64,000 bases of DNA from Mercurialis annua. Lineage: Eukaryota > Streptophyta > Magnoliopsida > Malpighiales > Euphorbiaceae. Under the pieces are notes generated by a model. It ran no database searches and had not been told where the DNA came from. It worked only from the letters and a program-made list of their open reading frames with translations. This document shows positions 1 to 9,955 of this stretch, one piece after another. Every line of letters begins with the position of its first letter. Positions within the stretch are counted from its first letter, which is position 1. Position numbers and translations under genes: made by a program. The DNA lies in assembly GCF_937616625.2 (NCBI RefSeq), contig NC_065576.1, positions 19,928,001-19,992,000 of the forward strand. The letters run 5' to 3'.

Positions 1-3000
1 GATGCGCGTGCATCAAACGCTGTGGTGCAAGGTACCATCCCGATTTCTTTTACTGATGCTTTGGTATTATTTGATGCGGGTGCGACCCATTCGTTTGTTT
101 CTACTTGTTTTGCTGGGAAATTGGGTAGAGCACCATCTGTTTTGAGTGAACCTCTAGCTGTGTCTACACCTATATCTGAAGGTGTAGTAGTGGACGTCGT
201 CTATCCTTCTTGTCCTGTGGTTATTCAGGGTAGAGAACTATGTGCTGATTTGATTGTACTTGACGTTCTTTCTTTTGATGTTATCTTGGGGATGGACTGG
301 TTGTCACGCCATTATGCTTCTATTGACTGTCGAGGAAAGTCAGTCGAGTTCAGGATTCCAGGTGATCTACCTTTTTCCTTTCAGGGGGAAAAGGCAGAGA
401 CACCTAAGAATCTGATTTCCGCCATCAGGGCGAAGCGGATGTTAGGCAAGGGTTGCCAGGGTTTTCTTGCTGTGGTTCGTGATTTGGATACTAGTAGTGG
501 TGATATGCATAGTGTTCCGATAGTGAATGAGTTCACTGATGTGTTTCCAAAGGAATTGCCTGGATTACCACCTGATCGTGATATTGAGTTTTGCATTGAT
601 GTGGTTTCTGGTACAGCTCCGATTTCGATACCGCCGTATCGGATGGCTCCTGCAGAGCTGAAGGAGTTGATGGACCAGTTACAAGAGTTGTTGGATAGCG
701 GGTTCATCAGACCGAGTACTTCTCCGTGGGGTGCTCCAGTTCTGTTTGTAAAGAAGAAAGACGGTTCCTTTCGGCTGTGTATCGACTACAGACAGTTGAA
801 TAAGGCTACTGTCAAGAACAGATATCCTCTTCCTCGCATCGATGATCTGTTTGACCAGTTGCAGGGTGCGAAGTGTTTTTCCAAGATTGATTTGAGGTCT
901 GGGTATCATCAGCTACGGATCCGTGATGCAGATGTGCCTAAGACTGCTTTTCGGACTCGTTATGGACATTTTGAGTTTCTGGTTATGTCCTTCGGTCTGA
1001 CGAACGCAGCAGCAGCGTTTATGGATATGATGAACAGAGTGTTCAAGCCGTTTTTGGATCAATTTGTTATCGTCTTCATTGATGATATTTTGATCTATTC
1101 TCGGAGTGAGGAGGAGCATGCTTACCATTTGAGGACTATACTACAGACGTTGCGTGAGCATCAGTTGTACGCTAAGTTCTCAAAATGTGAGTTCTGGTTG
1201 GATCAGGTTACCTTTCTAGGACACGTGGTGTCGAAAGATGGGATCAAGGTTGATCCGAAAAAGATTGAGGCGGTTATGGATTGGCAGAGGCCAAGGTCAG
1301 TTACCGAGATCAGAAGTTTTCTGGGTTTAGCGGGCTACTATCGTCGGTTCGTGCAAGATTTCTCCAGAATATCTGCACCTTTGACTAAACTGACACAGAA
1401 GGGTGTCAAGTTTGAGTGGACTGACAAGTGCGAGGCGAGCTTTGAGAAGCTCAAGGAGATTTTGACTACAGCTCCGGTTTTGGCATTGCCTTCTGGCATT
1501 GACGGTTTCACAGTGTATTGTGATGCGTCTCGGATTGGTTTGGGTTGCGTTCTGATGCAACATGGACAAGTGATTGCCTATGCTTCCAGACAGTTGAAGA
1601 AGCATGAGGTGAATTACCCTACTCATGATTTAGAGTTGGCAGCTGTGGTTTTTGCGCTGAAAATCTGGAGGCATTATTTGTATGGTGCTACTTGTGAGAT
1701 TTTCACTGATCATAAGAGTCTGAAGTATATCTTTGATCAGAGAGAATTGAACTTGAGACAGAGGAGGTGGTTAGAGTTGCTGAAGGACTACGACTGTACT
1801 ATTCAGTACCATCCTGGTAAGGCTAATGTGGTAGCCGATGCGTTGAGTCGCAAGTCTTCAGGCAGTTTGGCTCATATTTCTGAGATTGGGCGTAGACCCA
1901 TGGTTAGAGAGTGGCACAGTTTGATAGCTTCAGGCTATGGATTTCAGATTTCTCAGACTGGTTGTTTGTTAGCACAGTTGCAAGTGCAACCCGTTTTGAT
2001 TGATCGGATCAAAGCTTTACAAGCTGAGGATTCACAGTTGAAACGGATTATTGAGGAGGTTCAGCAGGATGGAAATCCTGAATTTACATTTGTGGATGGT
2101 GTTCTGAGACATGGTTCGAGATTGTGTGTTCCGGATTCAGATGGTTTGAGGGACCAGATTCTGGAAGAAGCGCACAAGTCTGCTTATAGTGTCCATCCGG
2201 GTTCTACTAAGATGTACCATGATCTTAAGGGTACCTACTGGTGGAGCGGGATGAAGAAAGATGTCGCTGAGTATGTTTCTAAGTGTCTGACGTGCCAGCA
2301 GGTGAAGCTGGAGCATCAGAGACCTTTTGGCTATCTGCAGCCACTACCTATTCCAGAGTGGAAGTGGGAGCGGATTGCTATGGATTTTGTGGTTGGGTTA
2401 CCACGTACTCGACAGGGATACGATTCCATCTGGGTGATAGTTGACCGTATGACCAAGTCAGCTCATTTCCTTCCGATTAAGGTTTCGTATACTTCTTCGA
2501 GGTTGTCTCAGTTGTACATCGACAGGATTGTCAGTTTGCATGGTGTACCGGTTTCTATTGTTTCAGACAGAGGTTCTGTGTTTACTTCGAGGTTTTGGAA
2601 GGCGTTACAGGAATCCTTGGGTTCTCGGTTGGATTTCAGTACAGCTTTTCATCCTCAGACTGACGGTCAGTCTGAGAGGACTATTCAGACGTTGGAGGAT
2701 ATGCTCAGGATGTGTGTTCTCGATTTTCAGGGTAACTGGGATACTCATTTGCCGTTGATTGAGTTTTCCTATAACAACAGTTATCATGCGAGTATCGAGA
2801 TGGCGCCGTATGAGGATTTGTACGGGCGCAAGTGTAGATCTCCTATCTGTTGGGAGGAGGTCGGAGAGCGTAAACTCTCGGGAGCTGAGATCATTCAGAT
2901 TACCTCAGAGAAGGTACCGTTGATTAAGCGGAAGTTAGAGACTGCTTTTAGTCGGCATAAGAGTTATGCTGATCCGAAGAGGAAAGACATTGAGTTCCAG

Positions 3001-3420
3001 GTTGGTGATTTCGTATTTCTTCGGGTTTCGCCTATGCAAGGCGTGGTTCGTTTTGGTGTCAAGGGAAAGTTGGCACCGAGGTATATTGGTCCTTATGAGA
3101 TTTCGGAGAGGATTGGAGCTGTGGCTTATCGTCTGGTTCTACCGCCAGACATGTCGTTAGTACATCCGGTGTTTCACGTTTCTATGTTGAGAAAGTGCAT
3201 TTCTGATCCTTCACACGTGATTGTGCCTCAGAGTGTTGAGATTGACCAGGAGCTGTCCTATGAGGAACAGCCAGTTGAGATTGTTGATACGCAAGTGCGT
3301 AAACTGCGGAACAAGGAGATTCCGATGGTTAAAGTTCTCTGGCGCAATCATTCTGTAGAGGAATGTACTTGGGATACCGAGTTGGATATGCGGAATCGCT
3401 ATCCTTTTCTTTTTCCGTGA
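1..3420 (+). CDS. pol: Ty3/gypsy polyprotein, pol part (PR-RT-RH-INT-chromodomain-like tail), 5'-partial
   Basis: The frame is open from base 1 to a TGA at 3418-3420 (1139 codons), so the start and any gag part lie upstream of the window. Counting from base 1: aspartic protease with DAGATHSF (catalytic D25); reverse transcriptase from about residue 205 with FIDD (D361, D362); RNase H with CDAS (D508); integrase zinc finger with H...H...CLTC (about 724-765); integrase core with D795, D856 and E892 (35 residues between the last two); and a C-terminal segment (about 1087-1138) with [15 protein letters not shown], as in Tekay/Del chromovirus chromodomains. Known for the family: it copies element RNA into DNA and inserts it in chromatin. 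No frameshift or stop is visible and the catalytic residues are all present, so the element may be young. Two prolines usual near the RT core read as S and A ([13 protein letters not shown]). The clade call is from memory of family sequence. Confidence 0.95.
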   Translation, partial: DARASNAVVQGTIPISFTDALVLFDAGATHSFVSTCFAGKLGRAPSVLSEPLAVSTPISEGVVVDVVYPSCPVVIQGRELCADLIVLDVLSFDVILGMDWLSRHYASIDCRGKSVEFRIPGDLPFSFQGEKAETPKNLISAIRAKRMLGKGCQGFLAVVRDLDTSSGDMHSVPIVNEFTDVFPKELPGLPPDRDIEFCIDVVSGTAPISIPPYRMAPAELKELMDQLQELLDSGFIRPSTSPWGAPVLFVKKKDGSFRLCIDYRQLNKATVKNRYPLPRIDDLFDQLQGAKCFSKIDLRSGYHQLRIRDADVPKTAFRTRYGHFEFLVMSFGLTNAAAAFMDMMNRVFKPFLDQFVIVFIDDILIYSRSEEEHAYHLRTILQTLREHQLYAKFSKCEFWLDQVTFLGHVVSKDGIKVDPKKIEAVMDWQRPRSVTEIRSFLGLAGYYRRFVQDFSRISAPLTKLTQKGVKFEWTDKCEASFEKLKEILTTAPVLALPSGIDGFTVYCDASRIGLGCVLMQHGQVIAYASRQLKKHEVNYPTHDLELAAVVFALKIWRHYLYGATCEIFTDHKSLKYIFDQRELNLRQRRWLELLKDYDCTIQYHPGKANVVADALSRKSSGSLAHISEIGRRPMVREWHSLIASGYGFQISQTGCLLAQLQVQPVLIDRIKALQAEDSQLKRIIEEVQQDGNPEFTFVDGVLRHGSRLCVPDSDGLRDQILEEAHKSAYSVHPGSTKMYHDLKGTYWWSGMKKDVAEYVSKCLTCQQVKLEHQRPFGYLQPLPIPEWKWERIAMDFVVGLPRTRQGYDSIWVIVDRMTKSAHFLPIKVSYTSSRLSQLYIDRIVSLHGVPVSIVSDRGSVFTSRFWKALQESLGSRLDFSTAFHPQTDGQSERTIQTLEDMLRMCVLDFQGNWDTHLPLIEFSYNNSYHASIEMAPYEDLYGRKCRSPICWEEVGERKLSGAEIIQITSEKVPLIKRKLETAFSRHKSYADPKRKDIEFQVGDFVFLRVSPMQGVVRFGVKGKLAPRYIGPYEISERIGAVAYRLVLPPDMSLVHPVFHVSMLRKCISDPSHVIVPQSVEIDQELSYEEQPVEIVDTQVRKLRNKEIPMVKVLWRNHSVEECTWDTELDMRNRYPFLFP

Positions 3421-3501
3421 GGTACGATATCTTGATTTTCTGTGACTTTTATAGTTTTACTTGTGTTACGTGTTGTTCTAATGGTAATTGCTTATCGTGT
3501 T

Positions 3502-3519
3502 AAATTCGAGGACGAATTT
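3502..3519 (+). promoter_or_regulatory. Hairpin upstream of polypurine tract (AGGA loop)
   Basis: Stem AAATTCG / CGAATTT with loop AGGA, in the short 3' non-coding stretch between the pol stop and the LTR. Equivalent hairpins with paired changes occur at 11757-11774, 26114-26131 (minus), 32221-32238 (minus) and 61995-62014. The fold is inferred from sequence only. Confidence 0.55.
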
Positions 3520-3529
3520 TTAATTAGTT

Positions 3530-3537
3530 GGGGAGAA
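3530..3537 (+). other. Polypurine tract of the coding Ty3/gypsy element
   Basis: GGGGAGAA directly abuts the LTR start TGTAATA. In this retroelement class the tract primes plus-strand DNA synthesis. Confidence 0.85.
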
Positions 3538-3727
3538 TGTAATATCCCGTAAAATTTTGAATTTATTTTGTTATTTTCCGACGTGGTTCCGGATGTGTTT
3601 TGAGGAGTATTTGAAGTTTCGTAAATTAATGGTGGTTCGATTCATCTTTGGTTCGGTTTAAAAAAAATAATAAAATTTCTTCTCTGGGTTGTGGTTCAAC
3701 CGAAGTGGTTGAACCACTTTCGTTTGA

Positions 3728-3834
3728 CTCAGGTCTCATTTGAGACCTGAGAAAAACGATGATTCTCGTTCGAGAATCCAAGGATTCTCGAACGAGAATC
3801 CTTTTGCAGGCCTGGTCTCGTTCGAGACCAGGCC
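3728..3834 (+). promoter_or_regulatory. Cluster of three near-perfect palindromes in LTR
   Basis: 3728-3751 has arms CTCAGGTCTCA / TGAGACCTGAG around TT. 3761-3800 has two 19-base arms (GATTCTCGTTCGAGAATCC and its complement) around AA, and each arm is itself a small palindrome. 3809-3834 has arms GGCCTGGTCTCG / CGAGACCAGGCC around TT. The cluster lies 190-300 bases from the LTR start, a U3-like position. The core CTCGNNCGAG recurs at 6893-6990, 25803-25910 and 31917-32022. Confidence 0.8.
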
Positions 3835-5681
3835 CTTTCTCGAACGGGAGCAGGCCAAAAAATGGCCATTCCCGTTCGAGAACCCAACAGTTCTTGGCCC
3901 CCTTCGCCCAGCCGTTTTCGATCTCATTTACGGCTCACTTCCCTACGTTATTTTAAGTCGTTTTCTTCACAAAAAACCTAGATCACGCTGCAAGGTAGCC
4001 CTAGACGTTTTTCGTTTGTTCTTTCGCTGAGAAACGAAGCCGTAATCATCCACCAAAGATCGCTGTTCAGTAAGTATCCTTGATTCATTTGATTTCAGTT
4101 TTCTCTTAAAACGTCCTTCGGTTTTCTGATTCGTTCTTGCTCGTTTCTTAATCGAAATCATAACCGTTTGATTCCAGACGATCTAGACTCACGTATCTAC
4201 GTTTCCCTACCTCAATTTCGCTGAACGGTACGCCGTCGATCTCGTTCTAATCAATCCCGTTTTATCGTTTCTGGTTGCTATATTTTCTGTTCATGCTTTG
4301 TATGTTTCTGCCGATCTTATTCTCTTCCTTTGTCAATGATTCTTCTTTGTAATTGATTATAAATCGTTGGGTATGATTAGTGATATCAGTTTAAGCTTTC
4401 AATTTAAACGTCAAGGTTGAGTTATTGTTTAAATTGTTTTGGCCGATTGTAAATTCTATATTGCTGTCAACATTTGAATGTTTGGTGGTTTGCTTAAGTT
4501 GAATTTCTGGATTGATTCTATGCTTGTGATCTTGTTATAAGAAGTTTATGATCTTAAGTTGTTTTGGTTTTTGGTTTAAGTTTTGTTTCTGAAACTTAGG
4601 ATTTTGGTTATGGAGGAAAGGCATAGGCGGGCATGTCTTGAGTTTTAAATGGAGATGATGGCTAAAGGGGCTTTTTGGTCATCAATTTAGTTTAACTTAA
4701 TCAAATGAATTCCTTTAGTTTTAATTTTGACTTTGATTGATGGTAACTTTCTAATTCGTTATAAATCGTAATTGATATTTTGTAAACGATAATTATTTAT
4801 AAATTAAGTTAATATAATTACTCGGGTAATTATATTTGTTTTCAAAGGTCGTTTTGTCAAAAGTTGGCTAAATTACAATTTAGCCCCTAAACTTATTTTA
4901 TAACTTAATTAAGTGGATTTTTGGTTAATAACCTTATAGTTGGTTTTAATTATAAAGAAAAACAATTAATTTGGTTCCGGATGTCATTTTGGCTAAAGTA
5001 CAATTTAGTCCCTAATTGGCTAAAGTACAATTTAGTCCCTAAACTTTTTATAGCTTATTTAATTAAGTTTTTGGGTCGTAACTTGGGTTGCTTGATATTG
5101 AAGTTATTGAGTTCCGCTTTTAAAATGGATTATTATTTTGGTAATTTATTTTATAAATATAAACTTGGGTTTATATTTGATAATTGTTTTAAGTCGGGTT
5201 AGACTTGGGTCACCCGACCAGTGAGGTTAGCTTGGTAGTTATTGGTAGCTCGGCTAACCCACTATTTGGAAATTATTTATTATTTAAAGTTATTAAATAA
5301 TATTTATAATTGGATTTTAAGCGGGAACTCAATAGACTTATATTAATTGGGCTTTATTACCTTTTGGATATATTTGTGTTATTTTGGATTGTGTTATTTA
5401 CTACGTGTTAATTGTGCTAGTCTTATGTGGTGTCTAGTACTCTCTAGAGTTAGGGTCTGATTTTAATAATTATTTTATTTGTCTAGACTCGTCTACTGTT
5501 CGTGCTTCAGAGGCGAACCAGAGTTAGTTGCTTGCCGGTATTTCACGCGGATTAGCAAGCTGTGAGTTTATATTTACTATTTACCGCTTTATTAAGTAAA
5601 TTGTTATTTTAATATTAAATATATATACTGTACGTATATTTCGAACTGTTTTATATTATGGCTCTTAGTTGGAACGTGCTA

Positions 5682-5700
5682 CCTAATGGGCATCATTAGG
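5682..5700 (+). other. Co-varying stem-loop in LTR
   Basis: Arms CCTAATG / CATTAGG around GGCAT, flanked by GGAACGTGCTA and ACTGCGTG. Other LTR types keep the position and flanks but use different paired arms: CTCGATA/TATCGAG at 13872 and CCTATTG/CAATAGG at 50905. Confidence 0.6.
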
Positions 5701-5750
5701 ACTGCGTGCGCACCGGTATTGATCTGGGTAAGGTATATATGGAAATGTGG

Positions 5751-5870
5751 TAACTCGGTGTGAGCATAGCTCTCGGGACCAGGTAGAGTAACTCGGTGTA
5801 GCTCAGCTCTCGGGACTCTGGTATAAGTGTGGTCAGTGGTAACTCGGTGTAGCTCAGCTTTCGGGACCAG
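5751..5870 (+). repeat. Three-copy tandem repeat in LTR
   Basis: Three imperfect copies of TAACTCGGTGTAGCTCAGCT followed by CTCGGGAC, with 20-bp or shorter spacers. The first copy has an insertion (GTGAGCATAGC). Equivalent repeats with other sequences sit at the same distance from the 3' end in the other LTR types. Confidence 0.85.
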
Positions 5871-6462
5871 ACCTATTGGATTATGATTATTATTTAGAAT
5901 TGTGGATTAGGGTTCCAACTATTATCTGTAATATCGTTATTAAATGTTTTAAAAGTTTTAAAGGTTTTCCACTTAATAAAAGTAAATAGTGGTATGAACT
6001 CATCTCAGTATATCTGACCCCGTTGTTTTCCCAATTTTTCCCAGGGTTATGATCTGAGAGAGTCTGGTGATCTCCGCATTTACTTTTCCTCGGAGGTTCC
6101 ATTTATTTTGATAAACTGTCAAACTATTTTATTCTTAGACCGCAGTAGTTGACTAGACGTCTTATTTATTGTTACAGTTGTTTGTCGGATTGGTCTGACT
6201 GGTTATATTGCTCTGGCATGTTATGTATTTATTTCGGATTATTTATGTTATGCCTATTTTAGACCCAAAATTGAATAAGCATGTTATATTAACTGTTGAA
6301 CATTATAACTGCTAGTTTTAGGCTGAAGTCTCGGTTGCCCCCGAGCATTGGTTTCTGCAGGTTTATGTGTTTATGAATTAAATGAAAGGCTAGCTACGGG
6401 TTTCGGTACTACATTACCCATACCCTAGCGCCGGTCGCGATTCATGAAAATGGGTCGTGACA

Positions 6463-7161
6463 TGTACGGCAGTAACACATTTAACCAAGAACAGATAATA
6501 CAAACATAAAACAATAAACCGAATGGCGATTGAAACAAGGTCGATTGCGTACTGTTTTGCAAAAACGAGATAGGGAAACGTAGATACGCGAGTCTAGAGT
6601 CTCTGAGATCAAACGGTTTTGATTTCGATCAAGAAACGAAAGAGAACGATCAAAAATACGGAATTGCCGTTTAAAGCTAAAACTGAAAATCCCTAACCAA
6701 ACTTACCAATGATTTTCTGGAAACTTTGAGAGCGATAATGATCAGCGATTTCTCAGAGAATTTGCAAGATGATGGAGGCTAGAGTTTGTTTGTAGTATGG
6801 AGAATGAATTAGGGTTGAAATTTAGATGTTTAAGTAGGCCGTATAGGTTAGAAACGGATGACGAAAGTGCCCCTCTGAAAACGTAAAGCTGTTCTCGGAC
6901 GAGACCAGCAAATTGAGCTGAGGTCTCGTCCGAGACCGTCTGGTCTCGTACGACACCAGACCTAAATCACTTAGGTCTCGTACGAGACAATGCTTTTATA
7001 TTTTTTTTCATTTTTTTTTAAAATAGAATGATTGAACCACCAAGATCAACCCATCCCCGAACCAACTTGAACCAAACCACTAACTTCGAATTTACTTCAA
7101 AACAACCAGAAAATCTTCGGAAATTATCGAAAAATAAATTAAAATTTTACGGGATATTACA
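6463..7161 (-). repeat. Remainder of a minus-strand LTR split by the coding element
   Basis: It ends ACGGGATATTACA (7149-7161), the complement of the TGTAATATCCCGT LTR start. Its body matches the promoter half of the LTRs at 25400-26095 and 31500-32202, for example the stretch around CGATTGAAACAAGGTCGATT. The rest of this LTR would lie left of the window, on the far side of the element at 1-6462. It carries the palindrome series GGTCTCG/CGAGACC at 6922-6937 and the perfect 14-mer GTCTCGTACGAGAC at 6975-6988. Confidence 0.8.
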
Positions 7162-7930
7162 GTACTACTGCGGAGTTATGATCCATGTCTTATCTTTGAA
7201 ACGTCATCTTTTGATTTTAAAACTTTCTGCCTACACAGATAGGATTGCGTCAAATCAGTCATTATTTATGCTTTGATTTGATGTTTTTATTTTATTATAT
7301 TAATGTTATTTCACTTGGGTGATTTAATTGCTTTTTATTTCTTGGAAAAACTTATGGTGGTAATTTTCTTTATGTCATACCTGGGTATGATGTTAATTGT
7401 CTTATCTTAATAATGTTGCATTTCACTTGGGTGATATATTTTGGTTGTTATGCCTTTAATGATGTTGTTGACGCTAAATTAATTGTGAGTACTTCTGGCT
7501 TTGGCAATGTGCTCTGATTTCTAAAAATAAAATTTTGTTGGGCTTTTGCATTGCTTCGAGTTTAAATGATTTTTGACTGAAAAAATCTTTATCACGTTTT
7601 GTAGATTTCGTTATTGACCACATATTGGTTTTAAATTACCTTAAGGAAATTATTTTTACCTAACTGGTGTTTTGACACAAAAAGTCAAATGGGTAGTCTG
7701 GATATGACACCCTAAAATATTATTTTCAGTATCTTGCCAGTAAAATGTAATTCTTATATTTCAAAAGTTTACATTTGACCAAGGATTCAAAAAGGGTTGT
7801 TCTTTTGAAATAAAATGAATTTCTCATATTTTTAAAAAAATTAAAATGTTACATCTAGCTTGGTGTTTTCAAAATAATTGTTTTGAAATAGAATTATTTT
7901 AAAAGATGTTACAGTTTTAGTAAATTAATA

Positions 7931-8213
7931 CTCCCTCCGTTCCAATAGAGTTGTCCACTTTGCCTTTATCACACAGTTTAAGAAAAGCAATTATTACTTA
8001 TGGATTTTGTAAAATTTTCATTACTTTTCTTGTCATACCCCTATTTAATATAGGGTCCACTTGCAATTTACTTTCAATTTACTCATTAGTGGATTTTAAA
8101 TAGGGTTAATAAAGGAAAATTGAGCGTAAAAGTTAGTTACCTTTTGAAAGTGGACAAGAATTTTGGGACAAAAATATTTCTCAAAGTGGACAACTCTATT
8201 GGGACGGAGGGAG
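7931..8213. mobile_element. Stowaway (Tc1/mariner-type) MITE
   Basis: Terminal inverted repeats CTCCCTCCGTTCCAATAGAG and its near-complement CTCTATTGGGACGGAGGGAG, with matching sub-terminal TTGTCCACTTT / AAAGTGGACAA. It is flanked by TA on both sides (7929-7930, 8214-8215). It is 283 bp long and non-coding. CTCCCTCCGT termini and a TA target are diagnostic of Stowaway. Confidence 0.95.
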
Positions 8214-9748
8214 TAGTACTTTTGTAATTTACCATAATTTTTATTGTCAGCACTTGGGTGTTGTTGGTATTATGCTCGATTTAATAGTTTTTGACTGAAG
8301 CTTGTGTTTCTGAAAAAGTTGTTAAGAAAAAAAATTGTTTTCTCACTTAGGTGATGAGTTTGATGTTTGTTTTTGGGTGACATCGAGCCTCCTGTTTTGA
8401 ATAGATTGGAAATAATTTTAAAATGGGTTTTTCTGTATTTAAAAATGTCTGGTTTACGTTTTATAAATGGTTATTGTGGGTTGACTTGGGTCACCCAAAT
8501 TTAGAGTTGAGCTTGGAAGTGGTAATCATTCGACTAACTCAATGATTTTAAATTGAGGTGTTTGGGAATAATTTTTTTTTCTTTGTTTGTAAAGAGGTTT
8601 CCGGAAAATAATTTTTTTTAAAACTGTGGTGCTCGACATAAACTTTAAATCTATTTTGTAAATTTTATCTTTCGAAATGGGTTTTGATAATTACTTTTGA
8701 TCAATATCTTAATTTATTGTGATCTTATTTGACGTTTTGAGCATGTTATTATATGATTTAATATTTTAATCATTTCCGGGTTGTTTGAGTTGTTGTCATT
8801 CGGTAGGAAATTCGTTGATCATATATGATGTTCTATGCTCAATCCTTTGAGATTTATATTGTTAAACCATCCTAATGAGTAATTGTTTTACTACGAGATG
8901 TTTATGTGTTATTATTTTTGTCTCCCATGTTTGATTTAAGTTACGCCATATCAGTTTTTGTCCTCGTTGGCCTCGTTGTGTTGAGTATCAAGTGAGGGTT
9001 TTTCTCGCTAGGATATCTTTGGCTTAACTTTGGCGTTGGTGTCGATATGCGATTCGAACCTTTGTTTAGACCCTGCAATTATTTCTAGATGTTGTAATTG
9101 GTTAAGCCAAATCAATAGTTTGAACTCTGGAGATTTTAGGTTTTTGAATTCGGTATCAAGGAATTTTAGGAGAGACTTTTCGAATCAGTAGTAGATCCTC
9201 TTTAAGAATCTATCTTTATTAGAGGAAGATGATTTGAGTTATATTACTCAGCACCGATGGAATAATCCTACTCGTAGGTGTTTGCCTCGTGCGTTAAAAC
9301 TCGAGCGTCGGGCGTTTCTAGATCGGGTTTGTTGTGGGAAATTGGAGTATCAAAATTTTCGGCTTTTGGCATTCTGGAAAAAATGTGGAAACTGTGTTTC
9401 GAGGTTGATCACTGTAGTAATACACTGGTGTTTACATCAGGTAGATCCGTGAAATAGCAAAACTGATGGTGGTCTGTGAAGGCCGTCAAGTTTGCTTTGT
9501 TTTTCTTGGAAAATTTTTAATTCGATTTGAGGAGGAATTCTTTGTTAGGAAAATTTTAGTTTTGTTGTTGATTTTGGGTTATTTCGTTAATGACGATGTA
9601 AATTGGTGGACTAGAATAATGGAGATGAACAAATATGTCAAGATGGACGAGTGCACGTCTCACAGAGTGTAATGTCTAGGGAATGTTTCAAAGAAAAATA
9701 GATTTCAAATGTTAACTTGTTAAAGAAATTGAAATGTTTTTTTTTATC

Positions 9749-9955
9749 ACGTAATTGTGCCCAGACATATCATGGACATGCATTTGAAATTGCATGAATA
9801 GGAAACTGAATTGAGTATTGAGTATGGTCACTAATTAAATGAGAAATAAATAATTTATACAAGCATTTAGAACATTCATCACGGCATTAGATGATTAGGG
9901 TTGAATGAAACTCTTTGGGGATGAGAGCTGTCATCACCCTAGCGCACAATTATGT
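9749..9955 (+). other. Conserved non-coding block closed by a 12-bp long-range stem
   Basis: The outer arms ACGTAATTGTGC (9749-9760) and GCACAATTATGT (9944-9955) pair over 12 bases with one G.U. Inside is CTCTTTGGGGATGAGAG followed by TCATCACCCTA. The same arms and inner motif recur at 61182-61370 in another element. The inner motif alone recurs at 28385-28425 (minus). Confidence 0.5.

Larger units (their letters stand above)
4070..6044 (+). other. Candidate intron inside LTR (coding element)
   Basis: Possible donor CA|GTAAGT at 4070. Possible acceptor TTTTTCCCAG|G at 6044, preceded by the branch-point-like GAACTCAT and a short CTCAG...CTGA hairpin. The same arrangement is found in five other LTR types in the window. 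Splicing is inferred only. Confidence 0.4.
3538..6462 (+). repeat. 3' LTR of the coding Ty3/gypsy element (2925 bp)
   Basis: It starts TGTAATATCCCG right after the polypurine tract and ends GGGTCGTGACA. It contains a palindrome cluster (3728-3834), a possible 5' splice site (4070), a stem-loop (5682-5700), a 3-copy tandem repeat (5751-5870) and a possible 3' splice site (6044). Its 3' half is very close to the LTRs of the non-coding minus element at 22785-32202, while the first 300 bases are clearly diverged. The 5' LTR is outside the window. If the element sits in the minus LTR that resumes at 6463, the expected right-hand target duplication is TGTAC. Confidence 0.93.

Noticed and set aside
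3740..4030. 96-codon ORF after the pol gene
   Set aside because: It translates the palindrome cluster in the LTR; the apparent protein repeats are DNA palindromes.
9234..9672. Two consecutive short ORFs that could be a small gene or gag remnant
   Set aside because: No zinc knuckle or gag-like motif. Length is within chance for this composition.
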